64,000 nt of DNA from Ehretia macrophylla. Lineage: Eukaryota; Streptophyta; Magnoliopsida; Boraginales; Ehretiaceae. The stretch is taken from assembly GCA_037974665.1 (NCBI GenBank), contig CM075783.1, positions 46,027,318-46,091,317 on the forward strand. The letters are read 5' to 3'. This document shows, one piece after another, positions 20,976 to 33,900 of the stretch (positions are counted from its first letter, which is position 1; each line of letters starts with the position of its first letter). A model generated the notes under the pieces. It was not told the origin of the DNA. It did no database searches and saw only the letters and a program-made list of their open reading frames with translations. The translations under genes and the position numbers were made by a program.

Positions 20976-21325
20976 TAGTAGAGCTAATAATTGGTCTCAA
21001 GCAAGTAATTGAAATGGAGTTGGACATAGTAGAAGTCGAAATTGACTCTCAGAATATTGCGACGATAAGGAGCAGACCATTGCCACAACATAGCCTTCTC
21101 CGACCTTGGCTTGAAGACTGCTGGGAGATGCTGCAACGACACACGAACATCAAGTTGAGGCATATTTACCACGAAGCAAACAAGTGCGCGAATTGGTTAA
21201 CAAACTATGACTTGGGCCAGCCTTTGGGAGAAAGACGTTTAGATTGTGCACCTGTAGAATTGCATCCTCTACTCGAGACATACCAGAAAGGAGATCCAAC
21301 CTCACAAGTTATCGGTGTAACGTAG
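20976..21325 (+). pseudogene. RNase H (RVT_3) fragment, LINE-type
   Basis: The frame reads GLKQVIEMELDIVEVEIDSQN, then a gap, then LLEDCWEML-like and IKLRHIYHEANKCANWLTN. This is the C-terminal half of the plant RNase H domain found in LINE-type polyproteins and related RNase H-like proteins: the conserved D-S of EVEIDSQ, and the HIYHEANKCANWL segment that carries the late catalytic H and the usual A-D pair (here A-N). The N-terminal half is absent upstream and no reverse transcriptase is attached. An open run of about 115 codons ends in TAG. The N in place of D in the final motif and the isolation point to a dead fragment. Confidence 0.7.
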
Positions 21326-22600
21326 TTACCTGTTAGACCTCCCTTCAAACTAAAAAATATATATATATATCGGTCATAAGCTTTTTCTCTAAGTGGACGC
21401 ACTAGAATTTCTTAATACCATACCCACTAACTTAAGACATTATTTGACCAAGAAAAAAAAAAACTAAGACATTATAACATTGGAATTAAATACAAGACAA
21501 TTGGTAAGAAACAGTGATGCAGCATGCATAATGAGGATAATAGCATGAGCAAATTAGATCAACCATTTGTGCACCAAGTAACCTTTGAAGCCTTTTCTAT
21601 TAATGGTGTCTGGTATGAGAAACATATGGAGCTTGAATGAGAAAGGAGGGCTGAGAGTAGAGGATATCGGGTCTAATATTTAATATTCTACGTACTTGGT
21701 AAAAAATTATAGGAAATGAGGAGGGGAGTAGAGCATATGGGGTCCAATATTTAATATTCTACAGGATCTGTTTTTACCTTATTTTGACATTTAAAATGTT
21801 TGAGTTGAAAAACTGAATCTTACTTGTTTGGTCTATTATTAAAAGAGTTTGGGGCTTTTTGAAAAGGGTTTTCACAAAACTGTTTTACATCATGCAAGAA
21901 GTCGTTTTTTTTTTTTTTTTAAATACCGCTCCATATTTTTAAAAATCAGACATTGTTCTCAAAATTTTTGAAAATCCATACATTTGACCTTTTGATATGA
22001 CAACGATAAACAATCAATGGTTTCTGTTCAACAATAATTTTAAATAAATCTCTACTGTTAAAAACTCTACAACTTAATAGTTAAAATTTTACAACTAAGC
22101 TTTATTACTATTTGTAGTGTTTTAGGCTTGACCCCTTGTGTCGTTGTGCTCTTTTTCTTTTCTGGTTTGGCCCATATCTTCTTGTGTTTTCGGCCGAGCT
22201 TCGTTTAGTAATTTTTCTGTTTAATTAATACAGAGTACTTTTTGACAAGAAAAGAATTGTGGCAAGATTCAAGTAAAATTTATTAGTACTTATGAAAATT
22301 CTTTGTTTAGCTTAGGTTGACCATCAGTCTTAAACACAACAAGTAGGTTTCATATGCCGTGGAGCTCATTTATATATAAGTGAGCTGATGGTTAGCACGA
22401 GCTAACCAAAGAAGTTTTCTAATACTTCTTGACAAGAAAAGATTTGTGGTAAGATTCAAGTAATATGGAAAAATAAGCTAGCCTCCCGATAAACATGCGT
22501 TATTCTAAACCTTGTATTTCTTTGCAAGACCTGTCTGCATTCTTCAATTTGGGTCTAAGAGGATGGTTTCTCAATAGGCCTCACATGAGTTAGATTAGAT
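21326..22600. other. Intergenic DNA, small duplications only
   Basis: No gene. Two imperfect copies of a ~66-bp segment lie at 21651-21710 and 21718-21775, sharing gagtagag(g/c)atat and ctaatatttaatattctac. A 38-bp segment, gacaagaaaagaattgtggc... , recurs at 22239 and 22429. A poly(T) run lies at 21907-21920. Confidence 0.5.
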
Positions 22601-22795
22601 GGTGTGCAGTGGTACACGCAATGCTTCAGCCTGCTTGAGACCCTCCTAAACTGCCATTATTTCAGCATAGCTATTGGATGCAATTCCATTGTAACAACAA
22701 ATCCTTATATCCATTCACCATTGTCGCTACAAATGAAAATCCCAATTGCAACCATGCCTGGATTTTTTTTTTGCACACCCATCTAATGCATTTAT
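22600..22795 (-). pseudogene. RNase H fragment, opposite orientation, decayed
   Basis: On the minus strand from 22795 the conceptual product reads DGC-KKNPGMVAIGIFICSDNGEWI, a stop, GFVV, and in another frame AEIMAV, a stop, EGLKQAEALRVPL. This matches the N-terminal half of the plant LINE-type RNase H domain (D-G-S, G-I-F-R-D-x-x-G-x-W-I, A-E-x-x-A-x-x-x-G-L-x-x-A). At least two stops and one frameshift are visible. It lies 1.3 kb from the C-terminal half on the other strand, so the two pieces are probably separate remnants. Confidence 0.55.
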
Positions 22796-23317
22796 ATTTC
22801 TTATGGTACAAGCAGTCTTAGATTATGACACTATACTGACTTAATAAACTTTATTCTCTTTTAGGAAGCAAAAAAGTTTAAGAAAATCATTCTCCATATT
22901 TAGAGCTAGTTTTAATTTAGCATAAACTAAAATAGGTGAAACTTAGGTGCCGTGGTATGTACCACTTGCATTGCAATCGTAAGATAAGCAAATACTTTAT
23001 AAGTAAGTGTCGTAATTTATTAAATAAATCAATATTTTTCTTTCAAGTTAATCAATTTGGGTCCAATGCATTTAATTTTAGAGCTTGTGATACTGTTTAT
23101 GGGCCTAGTGCTCTTATTTTACAATATTCAAAGTTGATTTAGGAGTCCAGAACGATTATTTAGTGGGCTTGGAAAATGACTTCTTTTTAGGTTAGTCAAT
23201 CAAATTAGGCCCAGTTCATTTATTTTTTAAAATTTATAACAACGGTTGTGGGCCTAAACCACTTATCCAGTGCTATAAAGTTAGTTCTTTCTCGAGCTTA
23301 TTATAACACAATGCAAT

Positions 23318-25012
23318 TAACTTGTTCGATGAAATGCTTGAGAGATATGTGGTATCGTTTGTTACATTGACTTGTTTGCTAGATTGTGTACAGAAGGTCA
23401 TGAGCTTACTGAGTTTGTGTGGACGACGATTTTGTTGCCGCTTGTTAGTGTGGAGTGAATAACAGTTGGGGCATGTGCTTATAAGCTTTGACATGGCAAA
23501 AATGCGTTTGTTTTGGACTTCCGTTGCTGATGCTTATACTGTTTCTGGGGAAGTTGATGTTGGGAGGGAAGTTTATGATGGTGTCTTGTTGAGAAGAATA
23601 TGGTTTGCTTAACACCGGTACTCATCCCGCATTAGTTCAGTAAATGATATATGATATGTGTTTAGTTTATAATATGTTGGATTCTCTACAATTGTCAGCA
23701 CAAGTTTAAACATTTTGCGTTAGTTGATTAGCTTTAATGTGTTAAATATTAGTAGTCGGGCTGGTCGTTATAGTTTACTGGACAGGGATAATGTCTTGTT
23801 ATGCCGAAAATGAGTGTTTTCGAGATGGGTTGGAGCCTTTTAATGAAATGAGAGTGGTGAGGTTGAAGCCGAGTAATTGTGTCAGAATGGAGGAGGTTAA
23901 TCTGGGGAAGAGTGTTCATCGGTGTGTGTTCAGAGATGAGAATTTTTAAAGATGATGTGATTCCTTGGAGTTTCATGATTGCTTGATATTCACAGAGTGA
24001 TTGATCTGAAGAGGGAGTACAGTTATTTCATCAAACGAGGATCGCCCTGATTGTGCCTAACCTGTTTAGTTATGCTAGAATCCTGCAAGCGTGTGTGTGC
24101 TACAATGGATGCTTTACACTTGGGGAGGCATATCCACAGATATGTGTTCAAGTTTGGTGGTCTTGTTTCAAATGTGCTTATTTAGAATGTCCCCATGGAT
24201 CTGTATGCTAAATGTGGAAACCTGGAGAAGTCCATGGATATGTTGATGGAGTCAAACATCACTAGATTAAGGATATGCTTATCTGTTGCAGCAAGGTTAT
24301 GGTATTGAACCGTGCATAGAGCCCTACACTTATGGTATCACTTTTAGGACGCTTAGGCCAACTAGGCAGAGCAACGAACTTGATTGAGTGAATTCCATTT
24401 TAGCCTAGTGTCTTGGTATGGTGTGCTTTGCGTGGTGCTTTCTTCATTGGCAAAATTGAGCTTGGGATACTCTGCTCAGCATGTGCTGGAGATGGAACCC
24501 ATGATGAATCCACCAATGTCTTATTATCAAACATATATGCCTCTGCAAGAAGGTGGGATAATGTTGCTTCTGTCAGGAAAAGTATGAAGAAGAAATGAGT
24601 TAAAAAGGAATCTGGACTTAGTTGGATTGGGAACAAGGGCAGAGTTCATCATTTAACTGTTGGAGTTAATTCACACCTACACCTCAAATTCATTAATGGT
24701 ATGCTAGAGTGGTGGAACATGAAAACTAAAGCAGCTGGTTATGTTCCTAATTATGATCCTATACCACTTGATGTGGAAGATGATAAGGGCTCGCCTCTTC
24801 TGGGTACATAGTGAGAGACTGGTTTTAAGCTTTTGCACTTATCAGAACACCATTTCGAACCCCCTTCCTTCTTATTAAGAGTCTTCGAATATGTATGGAC
24901 TGCCATGCTGCAATAAAAATTACAAAATATGATGAACCGAGAAATTATCATCAGAGATACAAAAAAGTTTCATCATTTCAAGAATGGAACTTGCTTGATT
25001 AGTGGTGATATA
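23318..25012 (+). pseudogene. Decayed PPR-DYW protein gene
   Basis: Conceptual translation in shifting frames gives consecutive pentatricopeptide pieces: LFDEMLERYVVSFVTLT near 23318, LFWTSVADAYTVSGEVDVGREV near 23500, YWTGIMSCYAE near 23780, LHLGRHIHRYVFKFGGLVSN near 24115, and MDLYAKCGNLEKSMDML near 24195. E-type segments follow (LLSNIYASARRWDNVASVRKSM near 24520, then SWI and VHHFTVG-like). A DYW-like tail has an HSER motif at 24806, MDCHAAIKI near 24897 and FHHFKNGTC near 24968. Many stops and frameshifts lie between, for example TAG at 24183-24185. Intact PPR-DYW proteins edit C to U in organelle RNA. This copy cannot encode one. The middle repeats look shortened. Confidence 0.88.
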
Positions 25013-28000
25013 TACAGCAAAAATATATTGTGGTTCTTGGGTGGCTTTGTATACTTCTGGATGAAAGTTAAAACGCAGGTTCATTTCTTGATCAGCTGAA
25101 CTTTCATTTTCTCTCAATGCATATTGTCTGGAGTCTAGAACATTCTCCTGAGGGAGAACCATAATATTTTGCTGGTTCAAGTGAAGCTAACCTTATGAAA
25201 TGCTGAATTGCTTGCATAAATTGTTATCATATAATTAGTACCTTCTTGGGGCTGATATACTTAATGACACCCATGTATGATGAATCTGTACTTAGCTAGT
25301 TATCATATCAAGTTAAGTTGCTTCTTCAATATAAATGCTTTGAATTTTTTTGTTAAGCTAAAGATTTGAGAAAGAGAACCTAATGGATAGGAGTTTGGAT
25401 TTGGTGGGCAATATCACAAAATTTACTCATTCTTCCAAGAAGGTTTTATACTAGCTGATATTAGGAGTTTGACTAGTTTGAATTGATTGTAGTGCACTCA
25501 CAATGTTCCACAAATAAGAGCAAGCTACTTCCTTACCAGCAGAAGAAGATCCAAGCTGTTTGAGTGTTGACAGTTGGCAGACTTCTTGTGGTAAGTAAAT
25601 GCTTTGAAATTTCATGGCATTCCCACTTTAGTGGCATAATACTCAAGTACTTATTTTCGTTAATTTATATTTCATTTTTCAATTTTCTTTAAGAGTTGGT
25701 GGTAGGCTACATGTTAGTGATCATTACTACTTATTTATGAAAGAGAGAAGATAAAACACTTCAAATGAAAGTTGAGCAAGGTCTAAGCTGAAAATTCATG
25801 AGAATGTGTGGCTTAATTGAGATTATATATGCCTTCTAGCCAAAATATATTCATATAGTTTAACATTGCACGTTCATGCTTGGATCTAGTCACTTCAGCA
25901 GATAAGAATGTTATTTTCAGATTCTGCAATTATAAGGACCCATATCACAAACTGTATATATTTTTCTAGCATACATGAATGCGTCAAAATAGGCGCAAGA
26001 TATACCTTACGTATTCATGAAGGTGTGATTATGACAAATTGAATATATGTCTGACAATTGTTCTCAGTTGCCAAACTTCCACTAAAGAAATAATGAAGTC
26101 CTGACTTTGGGGTTCCGTAATTCAATTGAAAGCTAAAGTTAGTAGTGCTTTAAGGAAAATCGACGCTAACATGTCGCGCATTAGGAAACTCCAGTTCCCC
26201 ACCAGACACACCTTTCATATCAGTCCCAGTTATGACCAAATATCTTGGCTCAGATAGGAAGTTATTCTAGCTTATATGAGAAGGATTTCAAAAAGTATTT
26301 TCGGAGAGAATTTTCACTAGAATTTTCACTAGAATTTTCTTCATAGGTCTGACAACAACTGCTCGTTCTTTCTGAGATCATACACGCATTATCCTTGCTG
26401 ACAACCTTCTTATCGCGTGAGACTATTTGAAATTCATGACAATTAAAATTATTCGTTGACAAAAAGGACTTTACCAATAATGATATAAAAGATTAACAAC
26501 AAAAATTTCTCTTTTACTGTCCTACTTATTGTATTATGTATTGTCAGATGGCAAGAAGCCTAATCACGGCATATAAACATGATTTATGAGACATCAAGCC
26601 TATTGTTAGGTCATGATGATGACAGCAAATATCAACAGTGAGAAATATTAACAATTTCACATGTGATCATCAGCTAGACATTGTGTCAGAGCATAAAAAT
26701 TATCTCAAAGTTTGTTGCAGGGTATGATAGTATCTCTACAAGCTTGAATGTATTTTCTGTTCTTTTATGTTTACTTCCTAGTCTTGAATAACCATGGAAG
26801 TGTGCAAACTGTTGGATATTTTATAAGTTTGATCTGTTGATACATGCTGAAATAGCACGTATCAACGCGTTATCTTACCATTTATCTTAGCATATAATTA
26901 AAGTTTTACCTCTATGAAAACTACATTTTATCTTTACCATTATGGCATATGGTTCAGAGTTATGCTCATGCTGTAGAATAGATTTGACAAACCAACTACA
27001 AAGATCTATTTTTACTGTATTGCTGCTAGTGTAATCATAGTATTAATGCGAATATCCTTTTCTTTCTTTTAAAGAGATATGTCTGATAAATGTTTCTATT
27101 AGGTATCGGTCATGGATGGATTTTTTATTCTCAGTAGTAATTTTGGGATAACTTTATTCTTTCTCCAGGACAAATTGAACTCTTTTCATGCATTAGTGTA
27201 TGTGTAGTGTATGTGATCAATGAATCTGGTAAGAAACATCTAGCATACACTTCTCTTTTGGACCTTGTTCTGGGAAGGTGCAAGTGTGGTTTGTTTGAAT
27301 GCATCCATTTAACGGTCAAGATGCCAGCCATTGCGTTGGAGGTCCCAAGACCCAAATTCTTTTCGCCACCACAGTGAATCATGCTTGCCATCCTTCCCAT
27401 TTCTCCCCACCCTTCCCTAAACCAGAAAAGTGAGGATTTGGTTAATTATTTAGTAGAACTCCTCATGCAGTTCTTTCAGGTCTTTTCGAAACTGAGATCA
27501 AATAAATTAATCATGTCGTAACTGTTCTATTTCTTTGGGAAACATGTACTCTGATGCCTTCCAAGTCGAAATTAACAAACATGGACTATGAATAAAATTT
27601 CACATGAATGCCCAATTCCAGTATCCTTTAACTTATGCCCAATTAACCTTGATTTGCCCAAAGGAGTTGCTATAGCTTAAAAATTGTAGTCTGATAGATT
27701 ACTAATTAGTTCAGGCCTTGCTTGTAACGGTTAGCTGCTACTTGATCTGTTCATTTGTTTAGGATTATACTTGTTAGAAGAAGTGTAGAATCGAGGATTT
27801 AAATACAAAGTTCCACGAAATGCTTCTGTTAATTTCTAACGACACAATTACTACTAGCTAGATCTTGCTTTATTACTCAACTTGAATCATGGTTTTTGCA
27901 CAGAAGGACAATGACTTTCTCTTTTAGCTAGTTTTAACTTTGCACATTTGAAGCTGTATGCTTTTCATTTTTCAGTTCATAAGCTGATGACTTTCTATTT

Positions 28001-29600
28001 TTTTTTTACAAGGATAACAAACTTTATTCCCTATTCTAATTGCTTGAATACAGGTGCTGGAGACACAATAAAACATAACCGGATAATTGAATCGGTCTGA
28101 ACTGAATGGCAAGTTGCCTTCGGATGATATTGAGCGGCAATCAAGATTACAACTTAATCGTCGTGCCAGATGATTAGCTGTGGATGCAGTAACGAATGTG
28201 GCAGGCAGGTAAAGAAGTCTGCTAGTGCTTGATTGCTTCTTATATATGGGCAACTAGTTCCATTTGATCACAGACTTAATGTCAGGAAAACTCTATGATG
28301 TAAACTTGATACATTTTCTGGGGAAGAGCCTTATTCTCACCCTTACAGAAACACAAATGCACATTCGTTTTCATGGTTCGATCCTTCCCAGTGAAATACT
28401 TTATTTTCAAAATAATATTTCCTCAGGGATATGATAAAATCCTGCAAGCACCTTGAGGCAATGCAGTTGCATCTATACGTGCAACAAACCTGATGTTCAA
28501 TATGTGCTTAGGGCAAGGAAATTAAACAGAGGTCGGATTTAGAATTTTGATTCCAGAGAGCTATACTACTAATATATATATATTTTTTCTAGTCGGGCTA
28601 GTTTGATCTTTTATAAGTTTGGAAAAAATACACATGGATTATAAAAGAAATTTGGGCCATGTGAATTTTTACTACCACTGGCACTATAGTAGCTCTTTAA
28701 CCTTTTGGTATTATAATGGATCCACCCTTGACGAAAGAGTGCGTGTTGGTTTGAATAAAGACATTTAAACGAAATTTTACGTGTATAATAGTAACACTTA
28801 ATTTAGTTTAGTTTGGTTTACTCTTGTCAAAAACACCTAAGAATATGTGCTTCGATAATGAAAGGGTTTATAAATTCTTGGACTTGAACAAGCAAATTTA
28901 TATGTTGTTTCTTTACTTCTAAGAAATCATTTTGCGAATGAAATATAATGATCAGGTGAAAAGAAGTCTTATGAATAAGAATGATATCTGGTGAAATAAA
29001 ATTTGGATTAGTTTTGAATTCTTACCTTAAACATTAGAATCTCGTTCAATATTCTGACCAAAAAAATAATGAAGTAAACTATTGCACAATGTATATTCAT
29101 GAACAAATATCAGATTTGTATTCACTTATAATATTATAGCATTATAACATCATATAAAATGTCATAATAAAAGTAATGATGCAATTAAAAAATAATAATA
29201 ATCTAAACTTTTAAAAATAAAAATTAAATAATTATATTATTTTTTTATTATTATTAATAACGTTATTAGAGTGACCAAATCCGAGAAATACCACCCCATC
29301 AACAAATTAGTAATTCTTCTACATTCTGAAAAGCTGTTTACAGGGACAAAGATCACGTTGTGCTTAGAAGAAATGACATATCAAGACGTCGACATGACCA
29401 CCATGACAAACCCTCTTCATGCCAAAAAGCTGTTTCTCCATCTCTGTTACACCTAAGTTTTTTCCATTTTTTAAATATAAAAAAAATAATGTAAACAGCA
29501 TTAAGAATATAAAAGTATCTTAAACCCCACTTAACACGAACAAATTCAAGAAGCAAACAAAAGTTAATTTTTTTAAAGGCTCAAAGTCTTCCACGTTATG
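25013..29600. other. AT-rich intergenic DNA, no recognisable gene
   Basis: I found no conserved coding block. A splice-donor-like ttgtg/gtaagtaaatg near 25590 and an acceptor-like ttgttgcag near 26719 could belong to an untranslated tail or to a non-coding transcript downstream of the former PPR gene, but nothing confirms this. Open stretches on the minus strand (27131-27400, 27972-28253) show no family features. Confidence 0.45.
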
Positions 29601-30735
29601 AAATATTTAAATTAGAAGAGGTACTATAAAACATGATTAAAGTATTGATAATGAAGATTAGTGAGGAAAAATATAATGATGATTGGAATAGAATAAGAGG
29701 TAGAGAGAGAGGAGAGAGAGAGTACGTGGGGCTGCTAGGGAGAGGGTGTGGGGCCCAGGAAGAGACCCCCCATGTCCACCGGCTTTGCACGCGTAGTCAG
29801 AAAATGGAGCCCACACCAATCCCCATCCAGCGCGGAGCTCAGCCCACGCACGTCCATGCAGCACGGCGTGGAATTTTATGGCCTGCATTGTCGGGAATTT
29901 CAAGGCTGTGTGTGTACGCCGTTATCGTCGATTAAAGATTCTTTTGTTAAATTATAATGTGACAAAGTTAAAAATTAAAAATTATTTATTTCGTAACATC
30001 ATAACGTTATAAATAAATTTATTTAATGTGTGTTGTCTCTTTTGTGGTATAATGTTTAATTAATTAATTTAATTCCTCTTCAATATGCTTAGGTTTCAAA
30101 TGAATATTTGTCTAGCTTATATATTTTGCTCAAACATCAAGTTAATCTTGTTGCTAAACGTGTATAACAATGAATCCGAAATATGTTGTCCGTAAGAAAG
30201 CCTAAAATTTTCTATACTTGGAACTTTAGTACAAATTAATTCTTAGCTTCTTTTTGTTATATGCAAGGGCGAAGAATGTAGAATACTTTATGAATATTGC
30301 AATAAGAGGTGAAAATAATGGTCATGTAAATGTTATGAAATAATGTACAATTCTGGAACTAATTAATAATTAATATATATATATTTTTTAATGATGAGTA
30401 ACTTATTTCAAGTAGGATTATATTGAATGTATTTCTATGATTATAAATTTCGTGATACAACAATAGTCCCAACATATTTTCTAGATTAATCAAAGACCAA
30501 CAAATATTTGTATTGAAAATGGTATAAGTTCGAATTTAAAATCTTTAATTTCAATGAATTGTTACTCGATTACTACACTCAACTTTTAAATGTAATTAAT
30601 TTGGTGTAAGACGTTAAGAAATAATCACAGCGTCCCAAGGAAATGGAATTTGTGAAGAGGTTTGGGCATGACTTTATGCTATTCAATTACATCATAGTAT
30701 GAGAGCACAGTTAGGGAACACTTTTAACTGAAGCA
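29601..30735. other. Intergenic DNA with a GC-rich patch
   Basis: A GA-rich stretch (29695-29722) is followed by a GC-rich segment (29725-29925) in an AT-rich setting. Overlapping open frames on both strands come from the base composition and are not called. The patch could be a promoter region or an old gene fragment. Confidence 0.4.
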
Positions 30736-30963
30736 ATGGCACACAACGTGAAATACTGTGCAATATTCTCATCTTATCTGTCTTGTGTTTTCTTGCATGC
30801 TTCATTTTCATTCCCTTTATTACTGGAAGTTGTTCACTTGACGCCTCGTATCCTTCGGGACCATCAACATGCTAGGATAACCAGCTCAACCACACCCCTG
30901 TATGTTTCATTTTATACATTTATGTATATTAGGATCAGGCACAATTTGATGACCAAATCATAG
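30736..30963 (+). CDS. Possible small secreted protein or first exon
   Basis: This 75-codon frame starts MAHNVKYCAIFSSYLSCVF with a hydrophobic run at about residues 8-31 that could be a signal peptide. A basic stretch RILRDHQHAR follows, and then a ccct/gtatgttt site that could be a splice donor at about 30899. I do not recognise a peptide family (no CLE, RGF, CEP or PIP signature). No TATA box is obvious upstream. It may be chance. Confidence 0.15.
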   Translation: MAHNVKYCAIFSSYLSCVFLHASFSFPLLLEVVHLTPRILRDHQHARITSSTTPLYVSFYTFMYIRIRHNLMTKS

Positions 30964-33900
30964 ACATGCCTTTGACAAATGTCCATTTGCTTACTATGTC
31001 ACTGAAACAATTCGTTTCACATTGATTTTGTAAAAGATAAATGATTAATTTATAATAAGTTGAGTCTCTGATACTATCATCATGAAGTGAAACACTTCAA
31101 ATCAATTGATTAAACTCAACACTATAATAGACTAGTACCTCTAAACGTGGAATATTACAATCATATGCACATATGAGATGATGCTCTCTCTCTTTAATTT
31201 TTATTTATTTTTTAAATCCTGAGAAACATTTTTATACAACCCAGCTCACAATAAACAAGTAGACACCATATTAGAGTAAAAATCGCACAATTACCATGCT
31301 GACCTTACAGTTCTATTTAGCTAAAACCCTGAGAGTGCAACGCTGTGTCAACACATATTATAGCTATCAATCAAGAGACACTGTCAAAGAATTTTGAACT
31401 TTGAACATTTGGCAAGTCTACCTTTTCTTGTGTGTCATCTGAGCTACCCGTTAAAGGCATGAGATGATGCTCTCTATATAGACCGAAATCAAGTAAAATT
31501 TTTCGGTGAAAAATATTTTGAAAAAGAAAAGTGGAAAAGGGAATGCAAAAAGTGATGAATTCATGAGTCAATTTGAGATCAATTGCAATAATGTAATGTT
31601 CGTGGTAGTAATATTAATAATAGCATGTAGATGAAAAAAATAATCATAGAAAGTAGGAAAGTTAGCAGGTTTAATTGTAATAGAGAAATCAATCTGCAAG
31701 CCGGGCAAGGATCGGAGAAATTGATTTAAATATTTAAAAACGTGGGGTTGGGAAATGATGAGGTTGTGGTAATGATGTGTGTGTGGGGGCAGGAGTGAAC
31801 AAAAACAAAGAGAGAAAAAAGGTAAAAGAAAAGAAAAGAATGGAATATTTAGGGTTTAGTGACATGCAAAAGGAGTATATTGCAGTACTGCGTTGTTCCT
31901 GTGTTGCTTTCGGAGCTTAGGTTTTGCATATTTACAGAGACTCATGTTAACATGTTATCTTATTCACTGCACTCGAAAACACGTCCAAGCATGTGTGCTT
32001 TGAGGAACTCAAGCGTGCCTGCATATTCTCATAGATATACACAAGAACAAAACACCCACAGAAATTATTGGCCATGCCAATTACTTCTTGCACTCGTAGT
32101 ACTACACCAATTGTCATGTAATTAATTGGTACACCAGCTGTTCTAAATTTCTCTGTCTAATAGTAACATTCATTTGTATATATGCGTTGTACGATTTACA
32201 CTTCTCTTTTAATTAGTGACCTCCAACTCATATTGTCCATAATTTACGTCTTAAAAAGTCTTCTATCACTTAATAATTATAATTACATATTTTAAATCGA
32301 TGTCAAATTATAAGCTAAAAAACCTTATTTATATACCAGAAATATTCTCCTAATTTCTCATTTTAATTACCTCTACTTTTGCTGTCAATTTTGTGGAGTG
32401 ACAGCCCCACATAGGTGGGTCCAAATAGCTGTGTGCGCAAAAATGGGAATACAATCTATGGACGTGAGAGTGCTTTTGCTAGCATTGGAAGGGAAACATG
32501 CAAAGCGCAAACCCAAAAAGGGAGGAGGGGGTGGGGGGGGGGGGGGGGGGGCGAGGGGGGGAGGTGTGTGGTAGAGTGATGGAAAGTTGGCCCCCTTTTA
32601 TTTGAACTTTGGAATGATCACCCCACAATCCACTATGTGAAGCTTGAAGCCACGACAAAAAAATCCAAAGACACAAGAAAAAGGCATATATCTCCGCTTC
32701 TCTACATATTATTATTAATTATACACCACCAAAGTAGACAGATCCCTATCTCTTGATCCCTATCTCTTTCTTCCTCCCTCTTATAGACTAGTCTCTGTCA
32801 ATAGATCATGAAAAGAAACTATAGAAACCACCTCAAGTGTCGCGTGTATATCGTAAATAGTAAGTGTCACAAGGAGGCCTCCTAATGAATATCCTGTTGC
32901 ACGTAAAAGGACGTGTTGAATATATATAATAAATTTATATTATACAATTTAAATTTTAAGATAAGATAGTAAATTAATTCTTGTTTCAAAATCTCATGTT
33001 TTTCGTCACATTGTGAATACTTCGAGAAATTTGCAGCGGTGTCACTAGTAGAAATATATGCTTAACATTAAAAAAGCAAAAGAATTCTACTCTTAAGAAA
33101 AAGAAAAAAGTAACTAGAGGACTTCATAGTTTCAACAATTACGTATTTCACTTTCAAAATATGAAAATATAATCACCTACAAATTTTAAGCAGAAACCAA
33201 AGATACGTTATATGACAGCAGTAAGGATATTTTAATGATCAAATGCCCGCCCCATTGTTAAACCACAATATAGGTTATTATTTGGCAAACACAAAATAAA
33301 GGGATCGATTGCCAAATTTGTTTTGTTCAGGTTGAATGAAATGTCTGAATTCTCATCAGATTAATTCAATTTATTGAACAGAAATAATATGGCAATAGTT
33401 AAAATTAGATCTAAAATACAATCATATGGGAAGTTTTTTATTCGCGAAATCTAATGAAATTGTTAGCAGTGTATAATTTTGAGAAGTAAATTGTTCTTTT
33501 GATAAATAAAAGGTCAAACACGGCATTCGAGATGTATTTTACACATGCATTAAATTAGTCAAAAATAAAACTCTATAACGTTCTGAGAAGTGTCGAACCC
33601 GTCAGCCGGCATCTTTTTATATACGAGAGATCTAGTTCTGCTGCAAAAACAGTGTGTTAAACAAGAATGTTTTTCTTTTCAGTCCTATCGTTGGCAAAAA
33701 TAGTGCTGTCAAATCTTGAAAGACCAATGAGCTGTGGTTCAATGATGTTGGTAGTTGATTACAAGTGAAACAGTTATTATCAGGAGCTCAAGTTCAGGTG
33801 GGGAGATGAGGGCAGTCGCTATCTTAATTTCGAATTTCGAAAAAGCTTTTTGACAGCTCTAAAAGAAATGAAATTTCGTTTGTTTCTTCATCTTTGTTCT

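Noticed and set aside
29633-29957. Overlapping frames of 60-100 codons in the GC-rich patch
   Set aside because: Four frames on both strands overlap; none resembles a known family.
32479-32676. Proline-rich minus-strand frame
   Set aside because: Produced by the G homopolymer cluster at 32520-32562.
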